From CALVGQ01 sp031551965 (lineage in GTDB: Bacteria > Bacillota_I > Bacilli_A > Erysipelotrichales > Erysipelotrichaceae), in the NCBI GenBank assembly GCA_031551965.1, contig JAVBMW010000003.1:112201-176200 (forward strand): a stretch of DNA of 64,000 nt, given 5' to 3'. Of this stretch, positions 34,416 to 43,046 are shown in pieces. The notes beneath the pieces are model-generated. The model was not told the DNA's origin, ran no database searches, and saw only the letters and a program-made list of their open reading frames with translations. Made by a program: the position numbers and the translations under genes. Numbering within the stretch: the first letter of the stretch is position 1; each line of letters opens with the position of its first letter.

Positions 34416-34696
34416 TGAGTAACGCTAGAGACATTATCATTCGTCCAATCATTACTGAAAAAACAATGGCAATGATGGATGCTGACAATAAGGTTACATT
34501 TGAAGTAGCCAAAGGTGTTAATAAAACTGCTGTTCGCTTAGCTATTGAAGAAATCTACAAAGTTAAAGTAGAACAAGTTAACATCGTTAACGTACATTCT
34601 AAAGAAAAAAGAATGGGTAAATATGTAGGAACTACAAGTGCTTATAAAAAAGCGATCGTTAAGTTCCCTAAAGATTTCGAATTTGAATTAATTTAA
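34415..34696 (+). CDS. rplW: Ribosomal protein L23
   Basis: 93 residues from the ATG at 34415 (MSNARDIIIRPIITEKTM), which fits the usual start and the GGGGAGG site inside rplD; the ATG at 34406 is too close to that site. L23 surrounds the tunnel exit and docks trigger factor and SRP. The 68 bases before rplB hold a small hairpin (CGGAA/TTCCG), perhaps a processing site. Confidence 0.95.
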   Translation: MSNARDIIIRPIITEKTMAMMDADNKVTFEVAKGVNKTAVRLAIEEIYKVKVEQVNIVNVHSKEKRMGKYVGTTSAYKKAIVKFPKDFEFELI

Positions 34697-34764
34697 GTTC
34701 TGATCTTATTATATCGGAAGAATAACGCTATTTCCGGAAAAAATGCGTACAGGAGGATTAATCC

Positions 34765-35598
34765 ATGGCGATTAAAAAGTATAAACCGACCACTCCGGGC
34801 CGTCGCGGGATGTCAGGGTTGACATTTAGTGAAATCACTACTAACAAACCTGAAAAATCGTTGACTGAGTCATTTAATAAAAGTGGAGGTCGTAACAACA
34901 ACGGACGTATCACAACTCGTCACATCGGTGGTGGGCACAAACGTCTATATCGTATCATCGACTTCAAACGTAACAAAGACAATATCCCTGCTAAAGTAGC
35001 TACGATCGAATACGATCCAAACCGCACAGCAAACATCGCATTATTAAATTATGCTGATGGGGAAAAAAGATATATCTTAGCTCCTAAAGGATTAACTGTT
35101 GGACAAACAGTTGTATCTGGAGATACTGCTGACATTAAAGTTGGTAATGCATGTCAAATGCAAAATATGCCTGAAGGAACATTTATCCATAACGTTGAAT
35201 TAAAACCAGGTAAAGGTGGACAACTTGCACGTAGTGCTGGTGTTTCTGCTCAAATCTTAGGTATTGAAGATCGTTATGTAACTGTTCGTTTAGCTTCTGG
35301 TGAAGTTAGAAAAATCTTAGGAAACTGCCGTGCTACTATTGGTACTGTAGGAAATGAAGATTACAGCTTACTTAACTTAGGTAAAGCTGGTCGTACACGC
35401 TGGATGGGTGTTCGCCCTACAGTTCGTGGATCAGTAATGAATCCTAATGATCACCCTCATGGAGGAGGGGAAGGACGTACTCCTATCGGACGTAAGTCAC
35501 CAATGACTCCTTGGGGTAAAAAAGCTATGGGTGTTAAAACTCGTAAAACTAAAAACGCATCAGATAAATTGATCGTTCGCCGTCGTAACGGTAAGTAG
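34765..35598 (+). CDS. rplB: Ribosomal protein L2
   Basis: 277 residues, full length. Starts MAIKKYKPTTPGRRGMSGL and contains the conserved RGSVMNPNDHPHGGGEGR with the histidine close to the peptidyl-transferase centre. L2 is needed for subunit joining. Site CAGGAGG. Confidence 0.98.
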   Translation: MAIKKYKPTTPGRRGMSGLTFSEITTNKPEKSLTESFNKSGGRNNNGRITTRHIGGGHKRLYRIIDFKRNKDNIPAKVATIEYDPNRTANIALLNYADGEKRYILAPKGLTVGQTVVSGDTADIKVGNACQMQNMPEGTFIHNVELKPGKGGQLARSAGVSAQILGIEDRYVTVRLASGEVRKILGNCRATIGTVGNEDYSLLNLGKAGRTRWMGVRPTVRGSVMNPNDHPHGGGEGRTPIGRKSPMTPWGKKAMGVKTRKTKNASDKLIVRRRNGK

Positions 35599-35619
35599 AC
35601 GAAAGGAAGGAAAAAATAA

Positions 35620-35889
35620 ATGAGTCGTAGTTTAAAAAAAGGTCCATTCTGTGACGAACACTTAATGAAAAAAGTTGTAGCATTGAATGAAGCCGGTAAA
35701 AAAGAAGTTGTTAAAACTTGGTCTCGTCGTTCAACAATTTTCCCTGATTTCGTTGAACACACATTCGCAGTTTATAACGGGAAAGAACATGTTCCTGTTT
35801 ATGTAACTGAAGATATGGTTGGACATAAATTAGGTGAATTCGTGCCTACACGTAAATACGGTGGACACGGAGACGATAAGAAAGCGTAA
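35620..35889 (+). CDS. rpsS: Ribosomal protein S19
   Basis: 89 residues, MSRSLKKGPFCDEHLMKKV, with VPVYVTEDMVGHKLGEF in the core. S19 lies in the 30S head beside S13 and touches the A-site finger. Between rplB and rplV as in all Firmicutes. Confidence 0.97.
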   Translation: MSRSLKKGPFCDEHLMKKVVALNEAGKKEVVKTWSRRSTIFPDFVEHTFAVYNGKEHVPVYVTEDMVGHKLGEFVPTRKYGGHGDDKKA

Positions 35890-35903
35890 GGAGGAAGAAA
35901 GAC

Positions 35904-36236
35904 ATGGAAGTTAAGTCAACAGCAAAAACAATCCGTATCGCTCCTCGTAAAGTACGCTTAGTACTTGATTTGGTTCGCGGTAAAGATGTAAAAGAAGCAG
36001 CAGCTATCTTAAAATTCACACCTAACCATGCAGCAGAAGCAGTAGGTAAAGTGTTGAATTCAGCAGTTGCGAATGCAACAAACAATCACAAATTAGACGG
36101 TGATCGTTTATATGTGAAAGCATGTTATGCAGATGAAGGAATCACAATGAAACGTTTCATGCCTGCGGCAAAAGGAAACGCTCATCAAATATTAAAACGT
36201 ACAAGCCACATTACTGTTGTGGTTGAAGAAAGATAG
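35904..36236 (+). CDS. rplV: Ribosomal protein L22
   Basis: 110 residues. Conserved APRKVRLVLDLVRGKDV at the start and the tunnel hairpin YADEGITMKRFMPAAKG(N)A, which with L4 forms the constriction of the exit tunnel. The site GGAGGAAG is 7 bases from the start. Confidence 0.97.
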   Translation: MEVKSTAKTIRIAPRKVRLVLDLVRGKDVKEAAAILKFTPNHAAEAVGKVLNSAVANATNNHKLDGDRLYVKACYADEGITMKRFMPAAKGNAHQILKRTSHITVVVEER

Positions 36237-36253
36237 AAGGGGGAGAAAGTACA

Positions 36254-37018
36254 ATGGGTCAAAAAGTTAGTCCAATTGGAATGCGTGTCGGTGTTATCCG
36301 CGGTTGGGAATCTCGCTGGTATGCTGAAAAAGATTATGGAACACTTTTACTTGAAGACGTTAAGATTCGCGAATTCTTAAATAAAGAATTAAAAGCGGCT
36401 TATATCTCTAGAGTTGAAATCGAACGTTCTAAAAATCGTGTTGATGTCATCATCCGTGCTGCTCGTCCTGGTGTTATCATCGGTACAAACGGAGAAAGTG
36501 CTAATCAACTTAAAGTTAAATTAGAAAAAATGTGCAAAGGCAAAACTGTCAATGTACGCGTATTAGAAGTAGCAAATCCTGATTTAGATGCTCATTTAGT
36601 TGCGCGCAAAATTGCTGAACAACTAGAACAACGTGCATCATTCAGAACAGCTCAAAAGAAAGCGATCCAACAAACAATGCGCTCTGGTGCAAAAGGAATC
36701 AAAACTATGGTTTCTGGACGTTTAGGTGGAACTGATATCGCTCGTAGCGAAGGATATTCAGAAGGAATCGTTCCTCTTCATACACTTCGTAGTGATATCG
36801 ACTATGCAATCGTTGAAGCTGATACTCAATATGGTAAATTAGGAGTTAAAGTTTGGATCTGTCGTGGTGAAGTATTACCAGGAAATATGGTTGTAGAACC
36901 AGAAGCACCAAAAGCTGCTCCTCAAGATCGTCGTAATGATCGTCGTCGTGACAATCGTAATGACAGAAATCGTAAACCAGCGGCTCAAAATAGTGAGTCC
37001 ACTGAAGGAGGTAATTAA
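36254..37018 (+). CDS. rpsC: Ribosomal protein S3 with extended charged tail
   Basis: 254 residues; about 218 is usual. MGQKVSPIGMRVGVIRGWES and the KH domain (RPGVIIGTNGESANQLK) are normal. The final 35 residues are an added tail rich in Arg, Asp and Asn (DRRNDRRRDNRNDRNRK), then a polar end. S3 forms part of the mRNA entry channel and its helicase activity, so a basic tail could contact incoming mRNA; this is inference. Confidence 0.96.
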   Translation: MGQKVSPIGMRVGVIRGWESRWYAEKDYGTLLLEDVKIREFLNKELKAAYISRVEIERSKNRVDVIIRAARPGVIIGTNGESANQLKVKLEKMCKGKTVNVRVLEVANPDLDAHLVARKIAEQLEQRASFRTAQKKAIQQTMRSGAKGIKTMVSGRLGGTDIARSEGYSEGIVPLHTLRSDIDYAIVEADTQYGKLGVKVWICRGEVLPGNMVVEPEAPKAAPQDRRNDRRRDNRNDRNRKPAAQNSESTEGGN

Positions 37019-37020
37019 TT

Positions 37021-37437
37021 ATGTTAATGCCTAACAGAACTAAGTATAGAAAACCACATCGTATCAGTTACGAAGGACGTTCAAAAGCTGGACGTGAAAT
37101 CGTATTTGGTGAATATGGTTTAGTTGCTGAAAGCGGAGGATATGTTTCTAACCGTCAAATCGAAGCTGCTCGTATCGCGATGACTCGTTATACAAAGCGT
37201 GGAGGAAACGTTTGGATCAAAATATTCCCTCATTTAGCAATCACAAAGAAACCGCTTGAAGTACGTATGGGATCTGGGAAAGGGGCACCTGAAGGTTGGG
37301 TTGCAGTCGTTCAACCAGGTCGCGTTATGTTCGAAATCGGTGGAATTTCAGAAGATGTAGCTCGTGAAGCATTACGTTTAGCAAGCCACAAACTTCCAGT
37401 AAAAACTAGATTTGCGAAAAAAGGCGAGGTAAAGTAA
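37021..37437 (+). CDS. rplP: Ribosomal protein L16
   Basis: 138 residues, beginning MLMPNRTKYRKPHR as expected. VRMGSGKGAPEGWVAVV is the conserved loop near the A-site tRNA elbow. Two bases after rpsC, with GGAGG inside its end, so translation is coupled. Confidence 0.97.
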   Translation: MLMPNRTKYRKPHRISYEGRSKAGREIVFGEYGLVAESGGYVSNRQIEAARIAMTRYTKRGGNVWIKIFPHLAITKKPLEVRMGSGKGAPEGWVAVVQPGRVMFEIGGISEDVAREALRLASHKLPVKTRFAKKGEVK

Positions 37438-37438
37438 G

Positions 37439-37639
37439 ATGAACGTTAAAGAAATTAGAGATAAAAGCAATACTGAACTTTTAAAAGATATTGACTCTTT
37501 AAAAGAAGAACTATTCAACTTACGTTTCAAACAAGCAACAGGACAACTTGAAAACCCTGCTCGTATGAAGGAAATCAAGAAAACGATTGCTCGAATTAAA
37601 ACAGTCATCACTGAGCGTGAGCTTAGTGACGCGAAATAG
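37439..37639 (+). CDS. rpmC: Ribosomal protein L29
   Basis: 66 residues, two helices: NVKEIRDKSNTELLKDIDSL and the typical ELFNLRFKQATGQLENPARM. L29 sits near the tunnel exit next to L23. One base separates it from rplP. Confidence 0.96.
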   Translation: MNVKEIRDKSNTELLKDIDSLKEELFNLRFKQATGQLENPARMKEIKKTIARIKTVITERELSDAK

Positions 37640-37653
37640 GGAGGAGAAACTGT

Positions 37654-37914
37654 ATGGAAAGATCTAATCGTAAAGTGCTTCGTGGTACTGTGGTTTCAGA
37701 TAAAATGGACAAAACTATTACTGTCCAAGTATCTACCAACAAATCTCACCCACTTTATTCAAAACGTGTTAAATATTCAAAGAAATTTAAAGCTCATGAT
37801 GAAATGAATGAGGCTGGAATTGGTGATATCGTAGAAATTATGGAAACTCGTCCATTATCTGCTACAAAACACTACCGTCTTATCAAAGTAGTTCAAAAAG
37901 CTGTTATTCTTTAG
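37654..37914 (+). CDS. rpsQ: Ribosomal protein S17
   Basis: 86 residues, an OB-fold protein: RKVLRGTVVSDKMDKTITV and then SAKHYRLIKV-type ending TRPLSATKHYRLIKVVQ. It binds 16S rRNA early in assembly. Site GGGAGGAG. Confidence 0.97.
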   Translation: MERSNRKVLRGTVVSDKMDKTITVQVSTNKSHPLYSKRVKYSKKFKAHDEMNEAGIGDIVEIMETRPLSATKHYRLIKVVQKAVIL

Positions 37915-37932
37915 GACAAGGAGGATTGTAAG

Positions 37933-38301
37933 ATGATTTCTAATGAAAGTAGATTAAAAGTCGCAGACAATACAGGTGCTAAAGAAATATTAGTTATCCG
38001 CTGCTTAGGTGGATCAAAACGTAAAACAGCTCGTATTGGCGACGTAGTCGTATGTGCAGTAAAAGAAGCAGCTCCTGGTGGAACTGTTAAAAAAGGTGAT
38101 GTTGTTAAGGCAGTTATCGTTCGTACAGTATATCCTGTACGTCGTGAAAATGGTTCTTACATCCGTTTTGATGATAATGCAGCTGTTATTATCAAAGATG
38201 ATAAAACACCAAAAGGGACTCGTATTTTCGGTCCTGTAGCAAGAGAATTACGTGATAAAGATTATATGAAAATTGTATCTTTAGCACCAGAAGTACTATA
38301 G
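37933..38301 (+). CDS. rplN: Ribosomal protein L14
   Basis: 122 residues. Starts MISNESRLKVADNTGAKEI and holds GSYIRFDDNAAVIIKDDK and GTRIFGPVARELR, all L14 signatures. L14 makes an intersubunit bridge. First gene of the classical spc part; no promoter is visible between it and rpsQ. Confidence 0.97.
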   Translation: MISNESRLKVADNTGAKEILVIRCLGGSKRKTARIGDVVVCAVKEAAPGGTVKKGDVVKAVIVRTVYPVRRENGSYIRFDDNAAVIIKDDKTPKGTRIFGPVARELRDKDYMKIVSLAPEVL

Positions 38302-38316
38302 GAGGGTGGCTTAACT

Positions 38317-38652
38317 ATGAAAATTAAAAAAGGCGATACAGTTAAAGTCATCACTGGACACTACAAAGGAACTGTAGCAGAAGTTGTAGCAGTACTTCCT
38401 AAGGAAGATAAAGTAGTGGTTGAAGGTGTTAACTTAGTTAAAAAACATTTAAAACCAACACAACAAAATCCTGAAGGTGGAATTGTTGAAAAAGAAGCTC
38501 CAATCCATGTTTCTAACGTTATGGCTTATGATTCAAAAGCGAAAGCAGCAAGCCGCGTTGGATATAAAGAAGTAACAGATAAAAAAGGTGTAACTTCAAA
38601 AGTGCGCGTATACAAAAAATCTGGTGCAGAAGTTAAGGGAGGTAAGAAATAA
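38317..38652 (+). CDS. rplX: Ribosomal protein L24
   Basis: 111 residues. The N-terminal KOW motif is KIKKGDTVKVITGHYKGTVAEV, followed by GVNLVKKHLKPTQQNPEGG. L24 starts 50S assembly. Its TAA overlaps the rplE ATG by one base. Confidence 0.97.
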   Translation: MKIKKGDTVKVITGHYKGTVAEVVAVLPKEDKVVVEGVNLVKKHLKPTQQNPEGGIVEKEAPIHVSNVMAYDSKAKAASRVGYKEVTDKKGVTSKVRVYKKSGAEVKGGKK

Positions 38653-39191
38653 TGAACCGCCTAAAAGCTAAATATCAAGAAACTGTAGTTTCTAACTTGA
38701 TGACTCAATTCAACTATACTTCAGTTATGGCTTGTCCAAGAATTGAAAAAGTTGTAATTAATATGGGTGTTGGTGAAGCAATCGCTAACCCTAAATTGTT
38801 AGATGAAGCAGTAGCTGAACTAACACAAATCACTGGTCAAAAACCAGTAATCACAAAGGCTAAAAAATCAATCGCGAACTTCAAACTTCGTGAAGGTATG
38901 CCAATCGGATGTAAAGTTACACTACGTTCTGAACGTATGTATGAATTCTTAGACAAATTGTTTAACATTTCACTTCCACGTGTTCGTGACTTCCATGGTG
39001 TAAGTTCAACGGCTTTCGATGGTCGTGGTAACTATACTTTAGGAATCAAAGAACAATTATTATTCCCTGAAATCAACTTTGATAAAGTGAATAAAGTTCG
39101 TGGTATGGATATCGTTATCGTAACTAGTGCAAACACTGATGAAGAAGCACGCGCATTACTCACTGAAATGGGTATGCCGTTCGCTAAATAA
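38652..39191 (+). CDS. rplE: Ribosomal protein L5
   Basis: 179 residues. The motifs IEKVVINMGVGEAIANPK and LPRVRDFHGVSSTAFDGRGNY are standard. L5 binds 5S rRNA in the central protuberance. Confidence 0.98.
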   Translation: MNRLKAKYQETVVSNLMTQFNYTSVMACPRIEKVVINMGVGEAIANPKLLDEAVAELTQITGQKPVITKAKKSIANFKLREGMPIGCKVTLRSERMYEFLDKLFNISLPRVRDFHGVSSTAFDGRGNYTLGIKEQLLFPEINFDKVNKVRGMDIVIVTSANTDEEARALLTEMGMPFAK

Positions 39192-39205
39192 GGAGGACTT
39201 AATTT

Positions 39206-39391
39206 ATGGCAAAGAAAGCAATGATAAATAAACAACAACGTCCTCAAAAGTTCAAAGTACGTGAATATACACGTTGCGAACGTTGCGGGCGTCCACACTC
39301 AGTTTTAAGAAAATATAAAATCTGCCGTATTTGCTTCCGTGAACTTGCTTATTTAGGGCAAATTCCTGGAGTGAAGAAGGCTAGCTGGTAG
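39206..39391 (+). CDS. rpsZ: Ribosomal protein S14, zinc type
   Basis: 61 residues. Two CxxC pairs (TRCERCGRP and ICRICFRE) form the zinc ribbon of type Z S14, the form common in Firmicutes. The first residues MAKKAMINKQQRPQKFKVRE are typical. It lies between rplE and rpsH. Confidence 0.96.
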   Translation: MAKKAMINKQQRPQKFKVREYTRCERCGRPHSVLRKYKICRICFRELAYLGQIPGVKKASW

Positions 39392-39400
39392 GAGGTACTT

Positions 39401-39805
39401 ATGATGAATATGACAGATCCAATTGCAGATATGCTTACTCGTATTCGTAACGCTGTTCAAGCTCGTCACGAAGTTGTAGAAATTCCTGCAAGTAATGAAA
39501 AATTAGCTATCGCTAAAATTCTTAAAGAAGAAGGTTACATCTTAGGCTACAAAGTCGAAGGTGAAAAAGCTCCTGAAAAGAAAATTGTAATAACATTGAA
39601 ATACGGCGCTAATAAAGAAAAAGTTATTAGCGGAATCAAACGTATTTCTAAACCTGGATTGCGTGTTTATGCTAAAAGCGATGCGCTTCCTCGTGTATTA
39701 AACGGACTTGGGATTGCGATCATTTCAACATCTAATGGTGTTATGACTGACAAACAGGCTCGTAAAGCTCATGCAGGCGGAGAAGTGCTTGCTTATGTCT
39801 GGTAA
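39401..39805 (+). CDS. rpsH: Ribosomal protein S8
   Basis: 134 residues, with two possible ATG codons (39401 and 39404). The second, giving MNMTDPIADMLTRIRN, is better spaced from GGAGG. KPGLRVYAKSDALPRVLNGLGIAIISTSNGVMTD and the ending GEVLAYVW are conserved in parts. S8 binds the central domain of 16S rRNA and in some bacteria represses this operon. Confidence 0.96.
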   Translation: MMNMTDPIADMLTRIRNAVQARHEVVEIPASNEKLAIAKILKEEGYILGYKVEGEKAPEKKIVITLKYGANKEKVISGIKRISKPGLRVYAKSDALPRVLNGLGIAIISTSNGVMTDKQARKAHAGGEVLAYVW

Positions 39806-39826
39806 GACTGAAAGGAAATAGAAATT

Positions 39827-40372
39827 ATGTCACGTATCGGTAATAAAACGATTACCATTCCTTCAGGAGTTGAAATCACAGTTTCTGAAACGAATGAGGT
39901 GACTGTTAAAGGTTCTAAAGGAACTTTAACTCGTCAATTTAGCCCACTTATGGGAATCAAAATTGAAGATGGTCAATTAACAGTTAGTCGTCCAAACGAA
40001 GAAAAGCACACAAAACAGTTACACGGAACAACTCGTGCCTTAATCAATAACATGGTTGTAGGAACTCATGAAGGGTACAAAATCGAACTTGAAATCGTGG
40101 GTATTGGGTACCGTGCTGCTTTAGCTGGTAACAAATTAACATTAAACGTTGGATATAGTCATCCAATTGAATTCGTAGCTGAACCTGGAATCACGATCGA
40201 AGTACCAAACCCAACATCAATTGCGGTATCTGGTATCGATAAACAACGTGTTGGAGAATTAGCTGCAAACATCCGCGCAACAAGAAAACCAGAACCTTAT
40301 AAAGGCAAAGGTATTCGTTACAAAGGTGAACAAGTACGCCGTAAAGAAGGTAAAACGGCTTCTAAGAAATAG
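39827..40372 (+). CDS. rplF: Ribosomal protein L6
   Basis: 181 residues, two repeated domains: MSRIGNKTITIPSGVEI and, near the end, PEPYKGKGIRYKGEQVRRKEGK. L6 lies at the GTPase-associated region near the sarcin-ricin loop. Site AAAGGAAA. Confidence 0.97.
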   Translation: MSRIGNKTITIPSGVEITVSETNEVTVKGSKGTLTRQFSPLMGIKIEDGQLTVSRPNEEKHTKQLHGTTRALINNMVVGTHEGYKIELEIVGIGYRAALAGNKLTLNVGYSHPIEFVAEPGITIEVPNPTSIAVSGIDKQRVGELAANIRATRKPEPYKGKGIRYKGEQVRRKEGKTASKK

Positions 40373-40390
40373 TGGGAGGGAGATAGAACA

Positions 40391-40747
40391 ATGCTTAAGA
40401 AAACTAATAAAAACGAAGAAAGACTTCGTCGTCACGCACGTGTTCGCACTAAAGTTAGTGGAACTCCTGAACGCCCACGTTTGAGTGTATTTCGCTCAAA
40501 CAGTCATATCCATGCACAAATCATTGATGATGTGAATGGTACGACATTAGTTGCTGCAAGTTCATTAGATATGAAACTTGAAAACGGTGGAAACACTGAA
40601 GCTGCTAAAAAAGTGGGAGCTGAAATTGCAGCTCGTGCTAAAAAAGCAAAAATTGAAGTAGTTGTATTTGACCGTGGTGGATATATTTACCATGGACGTG
40701 TCCAAGCCCTTGCAGATGCTGCAAGAGAAGCTGGACTTAAATTCTAG
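40391..40747 (+). CDS. rplR: Ribosomal protein L18
   Basis: 118 residues. RRHARVRTKVSGTPERPRLSV and FDRGGYIYHGRVQALADAAREAGL are the family blocks. L18 binds 5S rRNA together with L5. Confidence 0.97.
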   Translation: MLKKTNKNEERLRRHARVRTKVSGTPERPRLSVFRSNSHIHAQIIDDVNGTTLVAASSLDMKLENGGNTEAAKKVGAEIAARAKKAKIEVVVFDRGGYIYHGRVQALADAAREAGLKF

Positions 40748-40758
40748 GAGGGGCAAAG

Positions 40759-41271
40759 ATGGAACGTAAACCAAGAAGAGTTGAACGCGAAAAAGAATTC
40801 GAAGAACGCGTTGTAGTTATCAACCGTGTTACTAAGGTTGTTAAAGGTGGACGCCGCTTCCGCTTTGCAGCACTAGTTGTTGTTGGCGACAGAAAAGGTC
40901 GTGTTGGATTTGGAACAGGTAAGGCAAATGAAGTACCTGATGCAATCAAAAAAGCGATCGAAGTGGCTAAGAAAAATGTATTCAGAGTTCCTCTAGTAAA
41001 CAACGGAACAACGATTCCTCATGAAGTTACTGGACGTTATGGAGCAGGACGTGTATTCTTAAAACCTGCTGCAGAAGGTACAGGAGTAATCGCTGGTGGT
41101 GCTGTTCGTGCAGTACTAGAAGTTGCTGGAGTAACTGATGTATTATCAAAATGTATTGGATCACGTACACCGATCAATATGATCCGTGCTACTATTACTG
41201 GTCTTCAAGATTTGAAAACTGTTAATGGTGTAGCTAAATTACGTGAGAAAAAAGTTGCGGAAATCCGCTAG
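40759..41271 (+). CDS. rpsE: Ribosomal protein S5
   Basis: 170 residues. EFEERVVVINRVTKVVKGGRRF and GAGRVFLKPAAEGTGVIAGG are conserved. S5 contributes to mRNA unwinding and decoding accuracy. Only 17 bases follow before rplO, where most Firmicutes carry rpmD (L30); here rpmD is missing. Confidence 0.97.
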   Translation: MERKPRRVEREKEFEERVVVINRVTKVVKGGRRFRFAALVVVGDRKGRVGFGTGKANEVPDAIKKAIEVAKKNVFRVPLVNNGTTIPHEVTGRYGAGRVFLKPAAEGTGVIAGGAVRAVLEVAGVTDVLSKCIGSRTPINMIRATITGLQDLKTVNGVAKLREKKVAEIR

Positions 41272-41288
41272 AAACGAGGAGACCAAAG

Positions 41289-41729
41289 ATGAATTTAAAT
41301 GAATTAAAATACACTGAAGGCGCTCGTCGTGAAAGCTTTCGCGTAGGACGTGGACATGGTTCTGGAAACGGTAAAACTGCCGGAAAAGGAAACAAAGGAC
41401 AAAACGCTCGTAGCGGTGGTGGCGTACGCCTAGGATTTGAAGGGGGTCAAACTCCTTTATACAGACGTTTACCAAAACGTGGATTTACAAACTTTACTCG
41501 TAAAGAGTTTGCAGTAGTGAATGTCGAATGTTTAAATAAATTCGAAGATGGAACAGTAGTAACTCCAGAAATGTTAATTGCGACAAAACTTGCTCGTAAA
41601 GAACTTGATGGAATCAAAATCTTAGGTGTTGGAGAATTAACTAAGAAATTAACTGTTCAAGCTCATAAATTCTCTAAAACAGCTCAAGAAGCAATTGAAA
41701 AAGCAGGCGGAAAAGTTGAGGTGATCTAA
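41289..41729 (+). CDS. rplO: Ribosomal protein L15
   Basis: 146 residues. The Gly/Arg/Lys-rich N-terminal extension GRGHGSGNGKTAGKGNKGQ threads into 23S rRNA; GFEGGQTPLYRRLPKRGF follows. It directly precedes secY, with a one-base gap. Confidence 0.97.
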   Translation: MNLNELKYTEGARRESFRVGRGHGSGNGKTAGKGNKGQNARSGGGVRLGFEGGQTPLYRRLPKRGFTNFTRKEFAVVNVECLNKFEDGTVVTPEMLIATKLARKELDGIKILGVGELTKKLTVQAHKFSKTAQEAIEKAGGKVEVI

Positions 41730-41730
41730 T

Positions 41731-43035
41731 ATGATCCAAACGTGTATAAACTTGTTTAAAAACAAGGAGATACGTAATAAGATCTATTTCACACTTGCAA
41801 TGATGTTCATCGTTTTATTTGGTGGAGCAATTCCAGCGCCTAGAGTCAATTCTGAAATCTTTGGAGCTGTTGTCGCAAATAACTCGCTTTTAAACATGAT
41901 GAACATATTAGGTGGAGGTTCTTTAGAAAAGCTCTCCATCTTTGCACTTGGTGTAGGACCTTATATTACGGCTTCTATCGTTATTCAATTATTATCAATG
42001 GATGTTATTCCAGCTCTTACTGAAATGTCTAAATCTGGTCAAACTGGTCGTATCAAATTAGATAAGATCACTCGCTATCTAGCAGTAGTACTTGCTATGG
42101 TACAATCGAGTACTATGATGTGGTCATTTGATGTTGTAGGGTTCTCAGGAATCAGTGGTATTATTGTCAATGGTAGCTTGTCTGTTTACTTGTATATTGC
42201 CCTAGTTATGACTGCAGGGACAATGTTCCTGATGTGGATCGGCGATCAAATTTCCACAAAGGGAATTGGAAATGGTATGAGTATGATCATCTTTACAGGG
42301 ATCGTATCGAATATTCCATTTCAATTTATTCAAGCTTACAAGACACTTGTAGGAACAAGTAGCAGCACTTCTATGTTTAATGGAATGCTTACATTTGCAG
42401 CTTACATCATGATGTATGTCTTGATTATTGTACTTGTTATCTTTATGCAGCTTGCTGTAAGAAAGATTCCAATTCAATACACATCAAGTTCAGTTCAAAA
42501 ATCTAAACAAGATATGAACTTCTTGCCGTTGAAAATTAACTCTGCAAGTGTTGTGCCAGTTATCTTCGCAAGTTCGATTATGACTGCTCCGATAACAATC
42601 GCAAGTTTCTTTCAACCAAATGATTTTACAAAATTTATGGAAAACACCTTAAGTCTACAAAAACCGATAGGGCTTTGCATATATGCTGTATTAATCGTAT
42701 TATTTACTTTCTTCTATACAAATCTTCAAGTTGATCCTCAAAAAATTGCTGACGATTTAGGAAAGAATGGAACCTATATTCCAGGAATCAGACCTGGGGT
42801 TGAGACAAAGGAATATGTTTCTAAAGTTCTCAACCGTATTACAGTTTTAGGGTCAGGGTTCTTATTGTTCATTGCATTGCTTCCTTATCTATTAACGATG
42901 TTCACAAGTTTACCAAACAGCACTGGTGTGTTTGGTACAGGGATCATCATCGTAGTTGGGGTTGCTATGGAAACAATGACACAATTAAAAGGACAGCTTA
43001 CTCAAAAACAATACCGTGGTTTCATCCATAAATAG
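41731..43035 (+). CDS. secY: Protein translocase subunit SecY
   Basis: 434 residues with ten membrane helices. The plug-region motif GGGSLEKLSIFALGVGPYI and the conserved cytoplasmic loop with NGTYIPGIRPGVETKEY are present. SecY is the pore of the general secretion channel. It is one base after rplO, as in other spc operons. Confidence 0.97.
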   Translation: MIQTCINLFKNKEIRNKIYFTLAMMFIVLFGGAIPAPRVNSEIFGAVVANNSLLNMMNILGGGSLEKLSIFALGVGPYITASIVIQLLSMDVIPALTEMSKSGQTGRIKLDKITRYLAVVLAMVQSSTMMWSFDVVGFSGISGIIVNGSLSVYLYIALVMTAGTMFLMWIGDQISTKGIGNGMSMIIFTGIVSNIPFQFIQAYKTLVGTSSSTSMFNGMLTFAAYIMMYVLIIVLVIFMQLAVRKIPIQYTSSSVQKSKQDMNFLPLKINSASVVPVIFASSIMTAPITIASFFQPNDFTKFMENTLSLQKPIGLCIYAVLIVLFTFFYTNLQVDPQKIADDLGKNGTYIPGIRPGVETKEYVSKVLNRITVLGSGFLLFIALLPYLLTMFTSLPNSTGVFGTGIIIVVGVAMETMTQLKGQLTQKQYRGFIHK

Positions 43036-43046
43036 GGGTAGATAAA

